This document shows positions 1 through 8,853 of a DNA stretch of 64,000 nucleotides, piece by piece (the stretch's first letter is position 1; each line of letters opens with the position of its first letter). The DNA is from Cyanobacteria bacterium CYA (GTDB lineage: Bacteria; Planctomycetota; Phycisphaerae; Phycisphaerales; UBA1924), in assembly GCA_008363215.1 (NCBI GenBank), contig RHKP01000021.1, positions 1 through 64,000 of the forward strand, written 5' to 3'. The position numbers and the translations under genes are program-made. The notes beneath the pieces were generated by a model that was given only the letters and a program-made list of their open reading frames with translations, searched no databases and was not told the DNA's origin.

Positions 1-119
1 ACGGCGTCCGCGTGCCCATCGTGTGACTCCAGAGTATCCCGGAGTCCATACGCACACATGCCTCAAACGGTTGCGCTATCCTTCAAGTCGGGACACTAGT
101 TGTCTGCATCGGGATCATC

Positions 120-743
120 ATGATCTTGGTGGGGCTGATCGCTCCTGCCCTGGGTGATGCCGTGTCCCGAGCGCGGCTGACACGCGACCTAGGAACGGTA
201 CGTCAGCAGGCGATGCTTATTTCGATGTACACGGCGGATTCTGACGACACGTATCCTATCGCTACAGTCGAGGTGGGGCAGTTGTTCCGCGCCGCTGCCG
301 ACTGGGGAGTGCCGCTGATCGAGACCGGACATGCAGATAGTGTCTTGCAGCTGGACCCGGACGTTGACCGCGGGCTTGAGCCTTCATACATGATGTCAAT
401 TGCGATGGTGTTTGATGCGAACCAGATGCGTCCTGGTCAGGTGCCACCTCGCGAACAGCAGCGTCCAAGTGCAACGCGCACGCACCAGGTGATTTATCCA
501 AGTTCCAAGGGGCTGACATACCGGCTTTGGGATGGACAACCACCGGAGACGTTTGGAGGCGAGAATTCATTTTGTTGCGCCGCCTCACATCAGTTGTGGC
601 CGACGCCCGTGTCATTTGCGGATGGGTCTGCAGCCAGCGGCACGATGCGAGAGTTTCTAGGCTCATCGCCTCTCTACATGGAGCATGACATCGGGGCGCC
701 CGTGCATTCGACTTGGTTCGGCGTTCGCGGACGAGATCGGTGA
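120..743 (+). CDS. Type IV pilin-like exported protein, start possibly lost or frameshifted
   Basis: The first residues form one hydrophobic segment (MILVGLIAPAL) running into a charged helix (SRARLTRDLG). This is the layout of the N-terminal helix of type IV prepilin/GspG-like proteins, which planctomycetes carry in many copies. An H-x10-DG stretch at residues 157-169 recalls the H-X9-DG signature of that family. The frame stays open and hydrophobic upstream of the ATG (LVVCIGII) back to about base 93 but offers no ATG, GTG or TTG. An ATG at base 58 in another frame gives MPQTVALSFKSG and would join by a frameshift near base 90. Either the assembly has an indel there or the N-terminus is damaged. 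The usual FTLIE leader is absent, so a surface pseudopilin role is inferred only. Confidence 0.5.
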   Translation: MILVGLIAPALGDAVSRARLTRDLGTVRQQAMLISMYTADSDDTYPIATVEVGQLFRAAADWGVPLIETGHADSVLQLDPDVDRGLEPSYMMSIAMVFDANQMRPGQVPPREQQRPSATRTHQVIYPSSKGLTYRLWDGQPPETFGGENSFCCAASHQLWPTPVSFADGSAASGTMREFLGSSPLYMEHDIGAPVHSTWFGVRGRDR

Positions 744-779
744 ACGTGTGTTCCTATGGCGAGAAGGAGGATAGTCGTG

Positions 780-1221
780 ATGAATCTGCAGAAACTGATG
801 GCGTTCAGCGGGGGGTCGGTGATTGTCCTTGCGGCAGCTGCTCAAACAATGATTCCGCCCTGTTGCAAGTACTTGTGGGAGTGGGATCCGGCGCAGAATC
901 CAGGTGGTGCGTGCGTCGGCAACCACTCGTACACCTGCCAGACGGGGTCTGTCTACGTTTGGGGGAGATGACCCAGTGTCGGATGCAAAAGGGCCCTTTG
1001 TACAGGCTCTGTGCAAGGAAGTATTTCTCTTTGGCAGCGCTCAGTTTCTACGTGTCGATTGCGCTGAGGATCCTCCGCCGCCCGGAGAATTTGTTGGCGT
1101 ATTGCCAAACGGGCAGTGCTGCTACGCGGTCGGGAGCGCGAACGATATTCAGATCGTTGAGACGAACGCCGGGTACCAGATCCGCCGGTGTGAGGGGAAC
1201 TGCGGCGGGAGTCAGAATTAA
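780..1221 (+). pseudogene. Small Cys-rich secreted protein, split by a frameshift
   Basis: A strong Shine-Dalgarno (AAGGAGG, 763-770) precedes the ATG at 780. The first frame encodes a signal-peptide-like start (MNLQKLMAF followed by a hydrophobic stretch ending AAAA) and a Cys-rich body, then stops at 971. A second frame, open to 1221, continues with more cysteines (VDCAED, GQCCYAV, RRCEGNCGG) and no start of its own. Read together they make one exported protein of about 145 residues. The frames cross near 955-970, at a run of five G (960-964), so a sequencing indel or a slippage-prone site are both possible. No family is recognised. It sits in the same direction between the pilin-like gene and an anchored protein at 1237, 15 bases downstream, so the three may be co-transcribed. 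Confidence 0.5.
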
Positions 1222-1236
1222 CGAACGAGACATGCT

Positions 1237-2181
1237 ATGAGACAATGCCAAGATTGCTCTGGTCGGGCCTGTGTGTGGCTCGGCGCCGTAGTTGTATTCG
1301 CAATTGCTGCGTGCTACGCCCGAGCCGTGGAGCCGCAATCGCTTGAAGAGTTTCGGCAATGCGTGAGGCAATGGACCACAGGATCCGGGTGTCTCCTCTT
1401 TTCAAGTCAGCCGCCCGAGGACAGTAAGTTTGCCGGCAGGAGCACTTTCGGGTTTGATCCTGCAACGGGAGCCTGGTTTTTCACAGATCAGTCTCGCGTG
1501 GCCGGTCGGACCCCTGATGGCGTCGCATATCGTGGAAACGCGGATAGTGTCGACCGTGATCCGGATCAAGGGTTGAGATTGCCAGGCCCGTTGGCAAGCC
1601 AGATACCGATGACGGTTGCGCTGACGTTGCTTCAGACTACGGAAGGATTGGTAGACCTGTCGAAAGACACGGATGGCAACTGGGCGATTGAGTATATCGA
1701 GTTTGCGTTGGAGGGGCAGGCGGCGCCCCACGCGCGGGTCGTTTTTGACGCCAACGGGAGACCTTTACGATTTGAGAGGGACGCGTGGGCGCCGGCGGGG
1801 CAGGAAGCGGTCGCGTACGAGTATGAGTTTGTATCCGCATCGAAAGAGCCCCTGCTGATTGCGATTCCGCGACTTCCGAAGGGCGCTGTCTCACCGCCAA
1901 GGGAATTCGTGGACATCCAGTATTATCCAGGGAGTCGACCGGAGTTGTTCACGACCGAGGCCGTGCTCGCGATCGCAGTCGACAACCGCATGCGATCGCA
2001 GATGAAGCTCAACGCGCTCGCGGCGCAAATCCCCGGATCGGATAGTTCTCGAGGCGATGCGGCGCCATCGCGCTACGTGGAAACACCGCTCGACCGCGCG
2101 AGGTGGCCATTGATGATCTCCGGCATCATTGTCGTTGCGATCGGGGTGATTGCGCTGTTCCGCGCACGGGCGGCGCGATGA
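1237..2181 (+). CDS. Exported protein with C-terminal membrane anchor, function unknown
   Basis: The 314-residue product starts with a signal-peptide-like segment (about residues 14-30, AVVVFAIAACYARA) and ends with one membrane helix (about residues 290-309, MISGIIVVAIGVIALF) followed by a short basic tail (RARAAR). The middle is therefore expected outside the cytoplasmic membrane. It is rich in beta-type sequence (FEYEFVSASKEP) and has no motif I recognise. Its stop overlaps the start of the next gene (ATGA at 2178-2181), so the two are probably translationally coupled and may act together in an exported or membrane process. The preceding frameshifted Cys-rich gene is 15 bases upstream. No function can be assigned. 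Confidence 0.6.
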   Translation: MRQCQDCSGRACVWLGAVVVFAIAACYARAVEPQSLEEFRQCVRQWTTGSGCLLFSSQPPEDSKFAGRSTFGFDPATGAWFFTDQSRVAGRTPDGVAYRGNADSVDRDPDQGLRLPGPLASQIPMTVALTLLQTTEGLVDLSKDTDGNWAIEYIEFALEGQAAPHARVVFDANGRPLRFERDAWAPAGQEAVAYEYEFVSASKEPLLIAIPRLPKGAVSPPREFVDIQYYPGSRPELFTTEAVLAIAVDNRMRSQMKLNALAAQIPGSDSSRGDAAPSRYVETPLDRARWPLMISGIIVVAIGVIALFRARAAR

Positions 2182-2681
2182 CGCGGGGCGCGGGACTGCG
2201 GGTGAGCGCGGCGGCTTGGCGGCGTCTCCGGGTGCTGCGACCAGTGCTCGTGTTCGCCGCGATCGCTGTATCGCTGATGTTTTTGTATTCGGGTGTGGAG
2301 AAGTGGTCGAACATTGGCCGGTTTGAGCGGATCGTGGTGTCGCATGGGCTGGTCGGGCAGTCGTGGGCCGGGGCGGGCGGTGTGGTGCTCGCTTGTGTTG
2401 AGGTTGGTGTGGGGGCCGTTGGGCTGCTGGTGGTGCTTGTGGTGGGCCCGCGGCTGCTCAGTGTCATCCTGCTGGTTCAGGCGACGTTGTTTCTGGGGTT
2501 TGCGGTTTATGCGGCATTGCTCACGGCCAAGCCGCCACCCGAACCGACTTCGTGCGGGTGCGGCGTGCTTGCAGCGCCGACGGCCGACTGGGCGGAGATT
2601 CTGACGCGGAACGCGGTGGCCGCGGCGGCGCTGGGCGCGGGTGCGTTCGGGGCGGGTTGCGTGGCTCGCGAGCAGGCTTGA
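2178..2681 (+). CDS. MauE/DoxX-like integral membrane protein
   Basis: The 167-residue product has about four membrane helices: residues ~22-42 (VLVFAAIAVSLMFLYSG), ~62-85, ~88-110 and ~140-160. The first helix ends in YSGVEKWSN and residues ~120-126 read TSCGCGV. This layout, with the helix-1 (F/Y)xxSGxxK motif and a CxCG pair after helix 3, fits the MauE/DoxX superfamily. Its members are linked to disulfide or quinone redox maturation in the membrane. The assignment is by pattern only. The start at 2178 overlaps the stop of the upstream gene, and nadB begins 88 bases after the stop from its own promoter. The longer in-frame start at 2103 would lie inside the previous gene and is not preferred. 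Confidence 0.6.
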   Translation: MTRGAGLRVSAAAWRRLRVLRPVLVFAAIAVSLMFLYSGVEKWSNIGRFERIVVSHGLVGQSWAGAGGVVLACVEVGVGAVGLLVVLVVGPRLLSVILLVQATLFLGFAVYAALLTAKPPPEPTSCGCGVLAAPTADWAEILTRNAVAAAALGAGAFGAGCVAREQA

Positions 2682-2757
2682 ATCCTCGGCGGCGGCACTG
2701 GGAATCTGTGTTGGCGGGCTAAAGCCGGCGTCATGCCCCTTGTGGGTCATTGGGTGC

Positions 2758-2763
2758 TACCTT
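2758..2763 (+). promoter_or_regulatory. -10 element (TACCTT) for leaderless nadB
   Basis: TACCTT ends exactly six bases before the nadB ATG at 2770. With the usual -10 to start-site distance, transcription would begin at or next to the A of the ATG. No Shine-Dalgarno fits in the gap. The same spacing recurs before other genes in this window. Confidence 0.45.
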
Positions 2764-2769
2764 TTCCAG

Positions 2770-4431
2770 ATGCAGCGAGTCGTCGAAGACCGTCGATACC
2801 TGATTCCGTTCCGATCCAGCCTTTTGCCGCAGATTTTCACCGACGTGCTGGTGATCGGGGCCGGGGTGGCTGGGGTGCGGGCGGCCATCGAGGCCGGGTC
2901 GCTGGGTGCCGACGTGATCATCCTGGCCAAGGAAAGCATCCGGCAGACGAACACGGCGTGGGCACAGGGGGGCATCGCCGGCGTGCTGCGGGAGGACGAC
3001 ACGTTCGAGTCGCACATGCGTGACACGCTGGTGGCCGGGGCCGGGCTGTGCGACGAGGGTGTGGTGAAATTGGTGGTCGAGCAGGGTGCGGCGCGGGTGA
3101 ATGAACTGGTCGAGTGGGGCATGCAGTTTGATCGCGACGGGTCCGGGCGGTTCATGGTCGGGCGAGAGGGTGGGCACAATGCTCATCGCATTTATCACGC
3201 CTTCGGCGATGCGACGGGGCGCGAGTTGCAGCGGTGCGTGTTCGAGAAGATGGAGCACGTGCCGGGCGTGCGCTACTTCGACCAGTGCTTTGCGCTCGAC
3301 CTGATCACGCCGAGCACCGAGCCGGGGTCGCCGGTGCTGGGTGCGATCACGTATCATGAGCGCTACGGGTTGCAGATGATCTGGGCGCGGTCGACGATAC
3401 TCGCCAGCGGGGGCGCGGGGCAGTTGTATCGTGAGACGACCAATCCCAAGCCGGCGACGGCCGACGGACTGGCAATGGCGTATCGCGCCGGCGCAACGGT
3501 GGCCGACATGGCGTTCGTGCAGTTTCACCCGACGACGCTGTACCTGCCGGGTGCCGGGCGCAGCCTGATTTCCGAAGCCGTGCGAGGAGAGGGCGCGTAC
3601 CTGCTCGACGAAGGGCACGGGCGTTTCATGCTGAGCGAGCACGAGATGGCCGAACTGGCGCCGCGTGACATCGTGGCGCGGGCGATCGTGAGGCAGATCG
3701 CGCGGCAGGGCGGTCGACACGTCTGGCTTGACTGTCGGCACATCCGGGGTTTTGAAGATCGTTTCCCCGGCATCACCGCCGAGTTGAAGCGCTTTGAGAT
3801 CAATCCGGCCAAGGATCTGATCCCGGTGCATCCGGCCGCCCATTACATGATCGGAGGCGTGCGCTGCGACCTGGAGGGCAGGACCGACGTTCCGGGGCTG
3901 CTCGTGGCCGGCGAAGTGTCGGCCACCGGGCTGCACGGGGCCAACCGGCTGGCCAGCAACTCGCTGCTTGAAGGGCTGGTGTTCGGGCAGATCACCGGGG
4001 CGCTGGCGGCCCGCACGGCTCTGACCAACGGCAAACAGGGCCCGGTTCCCATCATCAGCGACATCCGCCCGAGCGACCAGGGCGAGATTGACCTGGCTGA
4101 TGTGCGGTCAAGTTTGCGATCGGCCATGTGGCGCAACGTGGGGATCGAGCGTGCGGGGGGCAAGTTGTCCGACGCGGTGGAGATGCTCGATTTCTGGGCC
4201 CGATATACGCTGGACAAGATTTTTGACGAACCGTTCGGGTGGGAGACGCAGAACATGCTGCTGGTGGGGGCGCTGGTGGCGCGGTCGGCGTCGTGGCGGC
4301 TGGAGTCGCGCGGGGCTCATACCCGCGCCGAGTTTGACGGGCCTGTCGAGCGGTTCCGCGTGCATGACCTGTGGCGGAGAGGGAGCGCCGATCCCCGAGA
4401 GGCGCCCGTGGAAGCGGAGATACTGGTTTGA
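2770..4431 (+). CDS. nadB: L-aspartate oxidase NadB
   Basis: This FAD flavoenzyme oxidises L-aspartate to iminoaspartate, the first step of de novo NAD synthesis in the cytoplasm, and feeds quinolinate synthase NadA. Near the N-terminus is the FAD-binding Rossmann motif (VLVIGAGVAGVRAA). It is followed by the family signature NTAWAQGGIAGV, the active-site stretches EGGHNAHRIYH and VQFHPTTLY, the Arg-bearing SEAVRGEGAYL, and the C-terminal GLHGANRLASNSLLEGLVFG flavin motif. The length (553 residues) is normal. The ATG at 2770 is preferred over an upstream in-frame start at 2641 because that one would overlap the previous gene by 41 bases, and a TACCTT hexamer sits just upstream of 2770. No nadA or nadC lies nearby. 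The stop overlaps a TTG start for a small lipoprotein. Confidence 0.95.
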   Translation: MQRVVEDRRYLIPFRSSLLPQIFTDVLVIGAGVAGVRAAIEAGSLGADVIILAKESIRQTNTAWAQGGIAGVLREDDTFESHMRDTLVAGAGLCDEGVVKLVVEQGAARVNELVEWGMQFDRDGSGRFMVGREGGHNAHRIYHAFGDATGRELQRCVFEKMEHVPGVRYFDQCFALDLITPSTEPGSPVLGAITYHERYGLQMIWARSTILASGGAGQLYRETTNPKPATADGLAMAYRAGATVADMAFVQFHPTTLYLPGAGRSLISEAVRGEGAYLLDEGHGRFMLSEHEMAELAPRDIVARAIVRQIARQGGRHVWLDCRHIRGFEDRFPGITAELKRFEINPAKDLIPVHPAAHYMIGGVRCDLEGRTDVPGLLVAGEVSATGLHGANRLASNSLLEGLVFGQITGALAARTALTNGKQGPVPIISDIRPSDQGEIDLADVRSSLRSAMWRNVGIERAGGKLSDAVEMLDFWARYTLDKIFDEPFGWETQNMLLVGALVARSASWRLESRGAHTRAEFDGPVERFRVHDLWRRGSADPREAPVEAEILV

Positions 4432-4982
4432 CCCGGGTGCTTGTGCTGTTGGCGTGCGTGCTGCCGGGCTGCAAGCCCTATGAGCGGGTGGTGTCCTATG
4501 ACCCGCCGCTGGCCCACCTGCCCGGCGCGCAGACCCAGACCCCGGCCAGGGCGAAGCCCAACCCGGCCCTGGCCGGAGCGCCCGAAGGCGGCAAGATCGT
4601 CATCGAGCACGAGGACGGGACGGTCGAACTGATTTCCCGGAACGCACTGCAGATGCTCACCCACATCCGGCGGCTGGTGGCCGAGGATGAGGAGGAACTG
4701 TTCACGCAGCAGATCCTCTCCGAGCGGACGCGGCGGGAGTTTGTCGAGCGGGGGTTCGACCCGGCCGAGGCGTTCAAGGAAATCAAGCGGCGCGAGGATG
4801 ACCTGATGGCGTTGCTGGCGCGCATGCCGATGGGCGAGTTCACGCCCGGGCTCTATCTTGAAACGCTTGGACCCAATACCTTCCGCCTGGCGCTCTACGG
4901 GAAGGCGGCGCAGGATCTGAACTGGACCTTCGTTGACATCGTGATCGAGAAGGGCGTGTGGCGATTGCGCTGGTTTGGCTGA
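4428..4982 (+). CDS. Putative small lipoprotein
   Basis: If translation begins at the TTG at 4428, which overlaps the nadB stop as TTGA, the product has a short hydrophobic leader (LVLLACVLPGC) ending in a cysteine that could be lipidated. The lipobox is imperfect (L-P-G-C). The remaining ~165 residues are soluble, with a Pro/Ala-rich linker (QTQTPARAKPNPALAG) and then a charged mostly helical domain (DEEELFTQQILSERTRREFVERGFDP) and a beta-rich C-terminus ending GVWRLRWFG. No family is recognised. A longer in-frame start at 4371 lies inside nadB. Coupling to nadB looks positional rather than functional. Confidence 0.6.
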   Translation: MTRVLVLLACVLPGCKPYERVVSYDPPLAHLPGAQTQTPARAKPNPALAGAPEGGKIVIEHEDGTVELISRNALQMLTHIRRLVAEDEEELFTQQILSERTRREFVERGFDPAEAFKEIKRREDDLMALLARMPMGEFTPGLYLETLGPNTFRLALYGKAAQDLNWTFVDIVIEKGVWRLRWFG

Positions 4983-5018
4983 GCCGCATGGGTTGTCGGC
5001 GGATCGCATGCGGGCTTT

Positions 5019-5321
5019 TCAGGCGTTGATGTCGAGTGAACGCCCGAGCGCGATCTGCGTGGCCACTTCATTGCGGCGGGCCGGATTGGTGTAGAAGGGG
5101 ATCGTCGCGTCGGGCTGCTCTGCACGCGGCTGGCGGGCGCCCGGGACCGAGCCGAGGTCGATCGAGTCGACGATGGTGCGGCGCGCTTCGGAGGGCGATT
5201 GGTGCGACGTGTACACGCGTGAGGCGATCAGGCCTGCCAGTCGGGAGGAACGCGGGTTGGAGGCGCTGCCCGAGGTGTCGGGACGGATGCTGCCCGCGAT
5301 GGAAGGATCGCCCGTGTGCAT
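5019..5321 (-). CDS. Small conserved-looking protein, function unknown
   Basis: A 100-residue product, rich in Ser and Arg and without membrane segments or a signal peptide. It ends in a compact block (NPARRNEVATQIALGRSLDINA) that looks like a helix-plus-tail and could be an interaction motif. The support for a real gene is a TACTGT hexamer five bases upstream of the ATG at 5321 (plus-strand ACAGTA, 5327-5332), the same leaderless promoter layout as nadB and others here. The family is not recognised. It lies downstream of the EF-G-like gene on the same strand, 179 bases away, with a GC-rich hairpin between them. Confidence 0.5.
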   Translation of the reverse strand: MHTGDPSIAGSIRPDTSGSASNPRSSRLAGLIASRVYTSHQSPSEARRTIVDSIDLGSVPGARQPRAEQPDATIPFYTNPARRNEVATQIALGRSLDINA

Positions 5322-5326
5322 GGAAC

Positions 5327-5332
5327 ACAGTA
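5327..5332 (-). promoter_or_regulatory. -10 element (TACTGT) five bases before the 5321 start
   Basis: On the minus strand TACTGT is followed by GTTCC and then the ATG of the small gene ending at 5019. This supports that start codon and suggests a leaderless transcript. Confidence 0.4.
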
Positions 5333-5450
5333 TCGGGCACCGGGGCGGGTGTGGTCAAGGGTGCAGGTGCAGGTCCGAGTAGTCAGCGCAGAGGTTGCGC
5401 GGCGGACTCGGGTTCTTCTGCGCCGGCGGGGGGCCGCACCATGCCGCCCG

Positions 5451-5473
5451 GGGGGCTGGAAGTCTGCCCCCCC
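5451..5473 (-). terminator. GC-rich hairpin downstream of the EF-G-like gene
   Basis: Seven bases (GGGGGGC, 5451-5457) pair perfectly with GCCCCCC (5467-5473) across a nine-base loop, 27 bases after the EF-G-like stop. No T-tract follows on the minus strand, so termination is uncertain; it could instead protect the 3' end. Confidence 0.3.
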
Positions 5474-5499
5474 CTGCCCGGTCAGAGCGGCTGCCCCGA

Positions 5500-7569
5500 T
5501 CAGTCTTCTTCCTTGTGACCGGCAAAGGCGGCGACCACCTCCTGCTGGATGTGGGGCGGGGTGTTCTCGTCGTGGCTGTACTCCATGGTGTAGGAGCCTG
5601 AGCCGCCGGTGATGCTCTTGAGTTCGGTGGAGTAGTTCTGGAGTTCGGAGAGCGGCGCCTGGGCGACGACGGTGCAGATGCCTCCAGCCAGCATGCGTGT
5701 GTCCTGGACGCGTCCGCGCTTGGTGGACAGATCGCCGGCGATGTCTCCCATGTAGTCGGCAGGGCAGGTGACCTCGAGGATGACGATGGGTTCGAGGAGG
5801 ACGGGCCTGGCTTTCTTGACCGCGTCGATGAAGGCCTTGCGACCGGCCGTTACGAAGGCGATTTCCTTCGAGTCCACCGGGTGATGCTTGCCGTCGTAGA
5901 CCTCGACGCGCACGCCGGTGAATGGATAACCGGCGATGGCGCCGTCAATGAGAACCTGTCGGACACCTTTTTCGATGGCCGGCATGAAGCCCTTGGGGAT
6001 CGAGCCTCCGACGGTGGCGTTGACGAACTCGAAGCCGGTCTCGTGGTCCGGGGGCAGCGGCTCGACGCGGAGCCAGACTTCGCCGAACTGTCCGGCGCCG
6101 CCGGTCTGCTTTTTGTGCCGGTGGTGACCCTCGGCCTTGGAGGTGATGGTTTCCTTGTAGGCGATCTTCGGCGTGCTGGTTTCCAGTTCGATGCCGAACT
6201 GGTCCTTCATGCGCTCGATGACGATGCGCAGGTGCAGTTCACCCAGCCCGCGCAGCACGGTCTGCTTGGTGGCCGCGATGCGATCGAGCATCAGGCAGGG
6301 GTCTTCGGAGAGGATCTTCTGCATGGCGCCCGAGAACTTGGTCTCGTCGGCGTGGTTCTTCAGATCGAGCGCCAGCCCGTACATCGGACGAGGCAGCGGG
6401 AGCGCGCGCATATGCAGGGAGTCGAGGTCGTGCCCCTCGTGCAGGACGGCGTCGTAGAACACCTCGTCGATCTTGGACACTGCGCCGATGTCACCCGGGC
6501 CGAGTTCCTCGACGTCCAGCGACTCCTTGCCCTGGCGCTTGATCAGGTGTCCGATACGGATGGACTTCTTCTGGTCGCCGACCAGCACTTCGCTCTTGGC
6601 GTGGATCGTGCCCTGGTGGACGCGAAAGACGCCGAGTTTGCCGACGAACGGGTCGGTCGCAACCTTGAACACATTGGCGATGAGCGGCTTGTTTGCGTCG
6701 GGAATGGCGTGGTATTCGACCTCTTGGCCCTCTTCCTCCCTGCGTTTCATGAACGGGCGAGGGTTGCCCTCCAGCGGACTTGGCAGCAGACTGGCAATGA
6801 CGTGCAGCAGGGTCTTGATGCCCGCCCCGGTCTTGGCCGAGCAGAAGCAGATCGGCACCAGGTGCGCCTCGCGCAGAGCGGCCTCGAAGGCGTCGTGCAG
6901 TTTCTGCTTGTCGAGGTTGTGGTCGTCGCCGTCCTCGAGGTACTGATTCATCAACTCGTCCCGCATCTCCACGATCTGCTCGACGATCTTCTGATGGGCC
7001 TCGTCCGGGTTTGAGAACAGCGTCTGGCCTGAGCCTTCTTCGTCGAACACGCTGATCACGTCCGACCGGTCGGCCAGCGGAAGGTTGATCGGCAGGCACT
7101 CGGGCCCGAACTCCTCTCGGATGTTCTTGACCAGATCCTCGATCTCCGCATTGTTTTCATCGATCTTGTTGATGATGAGCATGCGCGGGAGTCGGCGCTC
7201 GGCCGCGATGGTCATCATGCGCCGCGTGACCGTATCGACGCCCTTGTGCGCGTCGACGACGACGGCGACGGTCTCAACGGCCGGGAACACGCTGATGGCA
7301 TGCCCGAGGAAATCCGGCATGCCGGGGGCATCGATGAGATTGACCATGTGCCCTTCGTGGTCGAAGTGGAGCATGGAGGGGCGCAGGGAGTGCTTGTGCT
7401 TCTTCTCATCCTCCGTGAAGTCGCTGGCGGTGTTCCCTTCCTCGACCGTGCCCATGCGCTGGATGGTGCCGGTGGCGAACAGCAGGCGTTCGGCCAGAGT
7501 CGTCTTGCCGCATCCGGTGTGCCCTACCAGAGCCACGTTGCGGATGTCGGCCGGATTGCGTACAGCCAT
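5500..7569 (-). CDS. Elongation factor G-like translational GTPase (EF-G paralogue)
   Basis: The product has 689 residues, the usual EF-G length, with GTPase motifs in order: G1 GHTGCGKTT (residues 16-24), G3 DAPGMPDF (80-87) and G4 NKID (134-137). Later comes the domain IV signature HKKQTGGAGQFG and C-terminal EF-G domain V (SYTMEYSHDE). In canonical EF-G, G1 reads AHIDAGKTT and G3 reads DTPGHVDF, so this belongs to the divergent EF-G-like group often found as a second copy. It should bind the ribosome; whether it serves translocation, recycling or another step cannot be told here. The ATG at 7569 follows a GGGAGG Shine-Dalgarno. The frame is open much further upstream, but that sequence has no similarity to EF-G. 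No rpsL, rpsG or tuf lies nearby, which also argues against the housekeeping copy. Confidence 0.88.
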   Translation of the reverse strand: MAVRNPADIRNVALVGHTGCGKTTLAERLLFATGTIQRMGTVEEGNTASDFTEDEKKHKHSLRPSMLHFDHEGHMVNLIDAPGMPDFLGHAISVFPAVETVAVVVDAHKGVDTVTRRMMTIAAERRLPRMLIINKIDENNAEIEDLVKNIREEFGPECLPINLPLADRSDVISVFDEEGSGQTLFSNPDEAHQKIVEQIVEMRDELMNQYLEDGDDHNLDKQKLHDAFEAALREAHLVPICFCSAKTGAGIKTLLHVIASLLPSPLEGNPRPFMKRREEEGQEVEYHAIPDANKPLIANVFKVATDPFVGKLGVFRVHQGTIHAKSEVLVGDQKKSIRIGHLIKRQGKESLDVEELGPGDIGAVSKIDEVFYDAVLHEGHDLDSLHMRALPLPRPMYGLALDLKNHADETKFSGAMQKILSEDPCLMLDRIAATKQTVLRGLGELHLRIVIERMKDQFGIELETSTPKIAYKETITSKAEGHHRHKKQTGGAGQFGEVWLRVEPLPPDHETGFEFVNATVGGSIPKGFMPAIEKGVRQVLIDGAIAGYPFTGVRVEVYDGKHHPVDSKEIAFVTAGRKAFIDAVKKARPVLLEPIVILEVTCPADYMGDIAGDLSTKRGRVQDTRMLAGGICTVVAQAPLSELQNYSTELKSITGGSGSYTMEYSHDENTPPHIQQEVVAAFAGHKEED

Positions 7570-7989
7570 ACAGAAGCCTCCCTTCGATTCGCAAGTCTGG
7601 GTACTGCCCACCCTTCCCGAAGGGCAGCCCATGCCGCGTTGACGCCCCTGGCCAGGATGGACAAGGAACCGATCCGCGATTGTAAGCGATCCATGAGTGG
7701 ACGGCCAACGGGGGCAAGTCACTCTCACGCGCGTCGGCACACCCGGGGACAAGAGGCCCTTCTCGAGCGGCCTCGCTCGCGAGTGCGCGGAGAATGTCGA
7801 TCCAGGCCTGTATCTCGGGTTGACCTTCCACCGGAAACGTCGTTGTAGATCGGAGACGGACCTCTGTGGAGCCGGTCCGAACAACGCAGCCGCTCCGGGC
7901 GCGCGTCCCAAGCGGGAGTCGCCAGAGGTGGGCTCCGGCACAGGGAGGAACATGGAATTGCGCAAGCGACTCTTTCCAGATTCCGAACA
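7570..7989. other. Gene-free divergent gap between EF-G-like and methyltransferase genes
   Basis: No convincing gene lies here. The minus-strand frame is open but shows only composition-driven sequence. A plus-strand ATG at 7952, three bases after a GGGAGGA, opens a short frame that reads MELRKRLFPDSEH and could be the displaced N-terminus of the methyltransferase at 7990 if one base is missing or added near 7989. Confidence 0.4.
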
Positions 7990-8790
7990 TTGCCGCCGGA
8001 GTGGGAAGCGGCCATCCGAGCGCGGCGTCCGCACGATGACCTGGGATTCGACGAACTGGCTTCGCGGTACAACTTCCTGAAGACGACGGATCGCCGGCGG
8101 GTGTTCGCGCGCCTGGTAATCAAGGAATGCGAGCGGGTGCGGGGCGAGCGTGGCGGGCCCGTGCGGGTGCTCGACATCGGTTGCGGGAACGGCATCGGAC
8201 GCCAGGTCGTCTACAGCGAGGCGATGCGGATGGCGATCGACGAGTTCTGGGGCATCGAGCCCGACACCCAGGTCGAGCCGCGCGATGGACTGTTCGACCA
8301 TTTTCAGCATGCGCTCATGGAGACGGCCGATCTGCCGGAGAACTACTTCGACATTTCATACAGTTTCATGGTGATGGAGCACGTGGTCGACCCGGTCGGG
8401 TATCTCCGGGCTGCGATCCGTTGCCTGCGTCCCGGCGGCGTGCATCTGTTCATGACGCCGAACGCGGGGCACTACTTCACGATCACCGCTTCGCTACTGC
8501 ACAGGCTCGGGGCGGATGAGTTGGTGCTCCACCTGCTGAAGCGAGGCGCCGAACAGTCTTACCACTATCCCGTGCAGTATCGGTGCAACAGCCGCAGGCA
8601 GGTGGAAGAATCCGCACGGAAGGCAGGATTCTCGTCCGTCAAACTGGCCTATCTCGAGGCTGAAGGCCCCACGGGATACATGAAGGGGCCGCTCAAACTT
8701 GCCTATCACGCCCTTCGCATCAAGCGACGAGTCATCAGGCACAAGTGCTGTCTGCTGACACTGGCGGCCAGACTTGAGAAGTGCGCCTGA
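7990..8790 (+). CDS. SAM-dependent class I methyltransferase
   Basis: The 266-residue product has the class I SAM-binding motif I VLDIGCGNGIG (residues ~59-69), a downstream acidic motif (FWGIEPD) and the later motifs YFDISYSFMVMEHV and LRPGGVHLFMTPN typical of Methyltransf_11/UbiE-like enzymes. The substrate cannot be told; the C-terminal third is basic (KRRVIRHKC), as in lipid or glycan methyltransferases. The only start in this frame is TTG at 7990. A nearby ATG at 7952 with a Shine-Dalgarno is in another frame and would read straight into this one after a single-base shift, so the true N-terminus may be about 13 residues longer. gltX follows after 77 bases with its own promoter-like hexamer. 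Confidence 0.8.
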   Translation: MPPEWEAAIRARRPHDDLGFDELASRYNFLKTTDRRRVFARLVIKECERVRGERGGPVRVLDIGCGNGIGRQVVYSEAMRMAIDEFWGIEPDTQVEPRDGLFDHFQHALMETADLPENYFDISYSFMVMEHVVDPVGYLRAAIRCLRPGGVHLFMTPNAGHYFTITASLLHRLGADELVLHLLKRGAEQSYHYPVQYRCNSRRQVEESARKAGFSSVKLAYLEAEGPTGYMKGPLKLAYHALRIKRRVIRHKCCLLTLAARLEKCA

Positions 8791-8853
8791 CCGGGTATCG
8801 GGAGAAGCATCACAACGGCGTACGGTCGCTCGCTGCTTGGCGGGGGGTGTTGC

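Noticed and set aside
5881..7014. Plus-strand 377-codon ORF antisense to the EF-G-like gene
   Set aside because: Mirror of a conserved coding sequence in GC-rich DNA; composition artefact.
7570..8310. Upstream open extension of the EF-G-like frame (247 codons)
   Set aside because: No similarity to EF-G, overlaps the methyltransferase gene on the other strand, and a good ribosome site sits at the normal start 7569.
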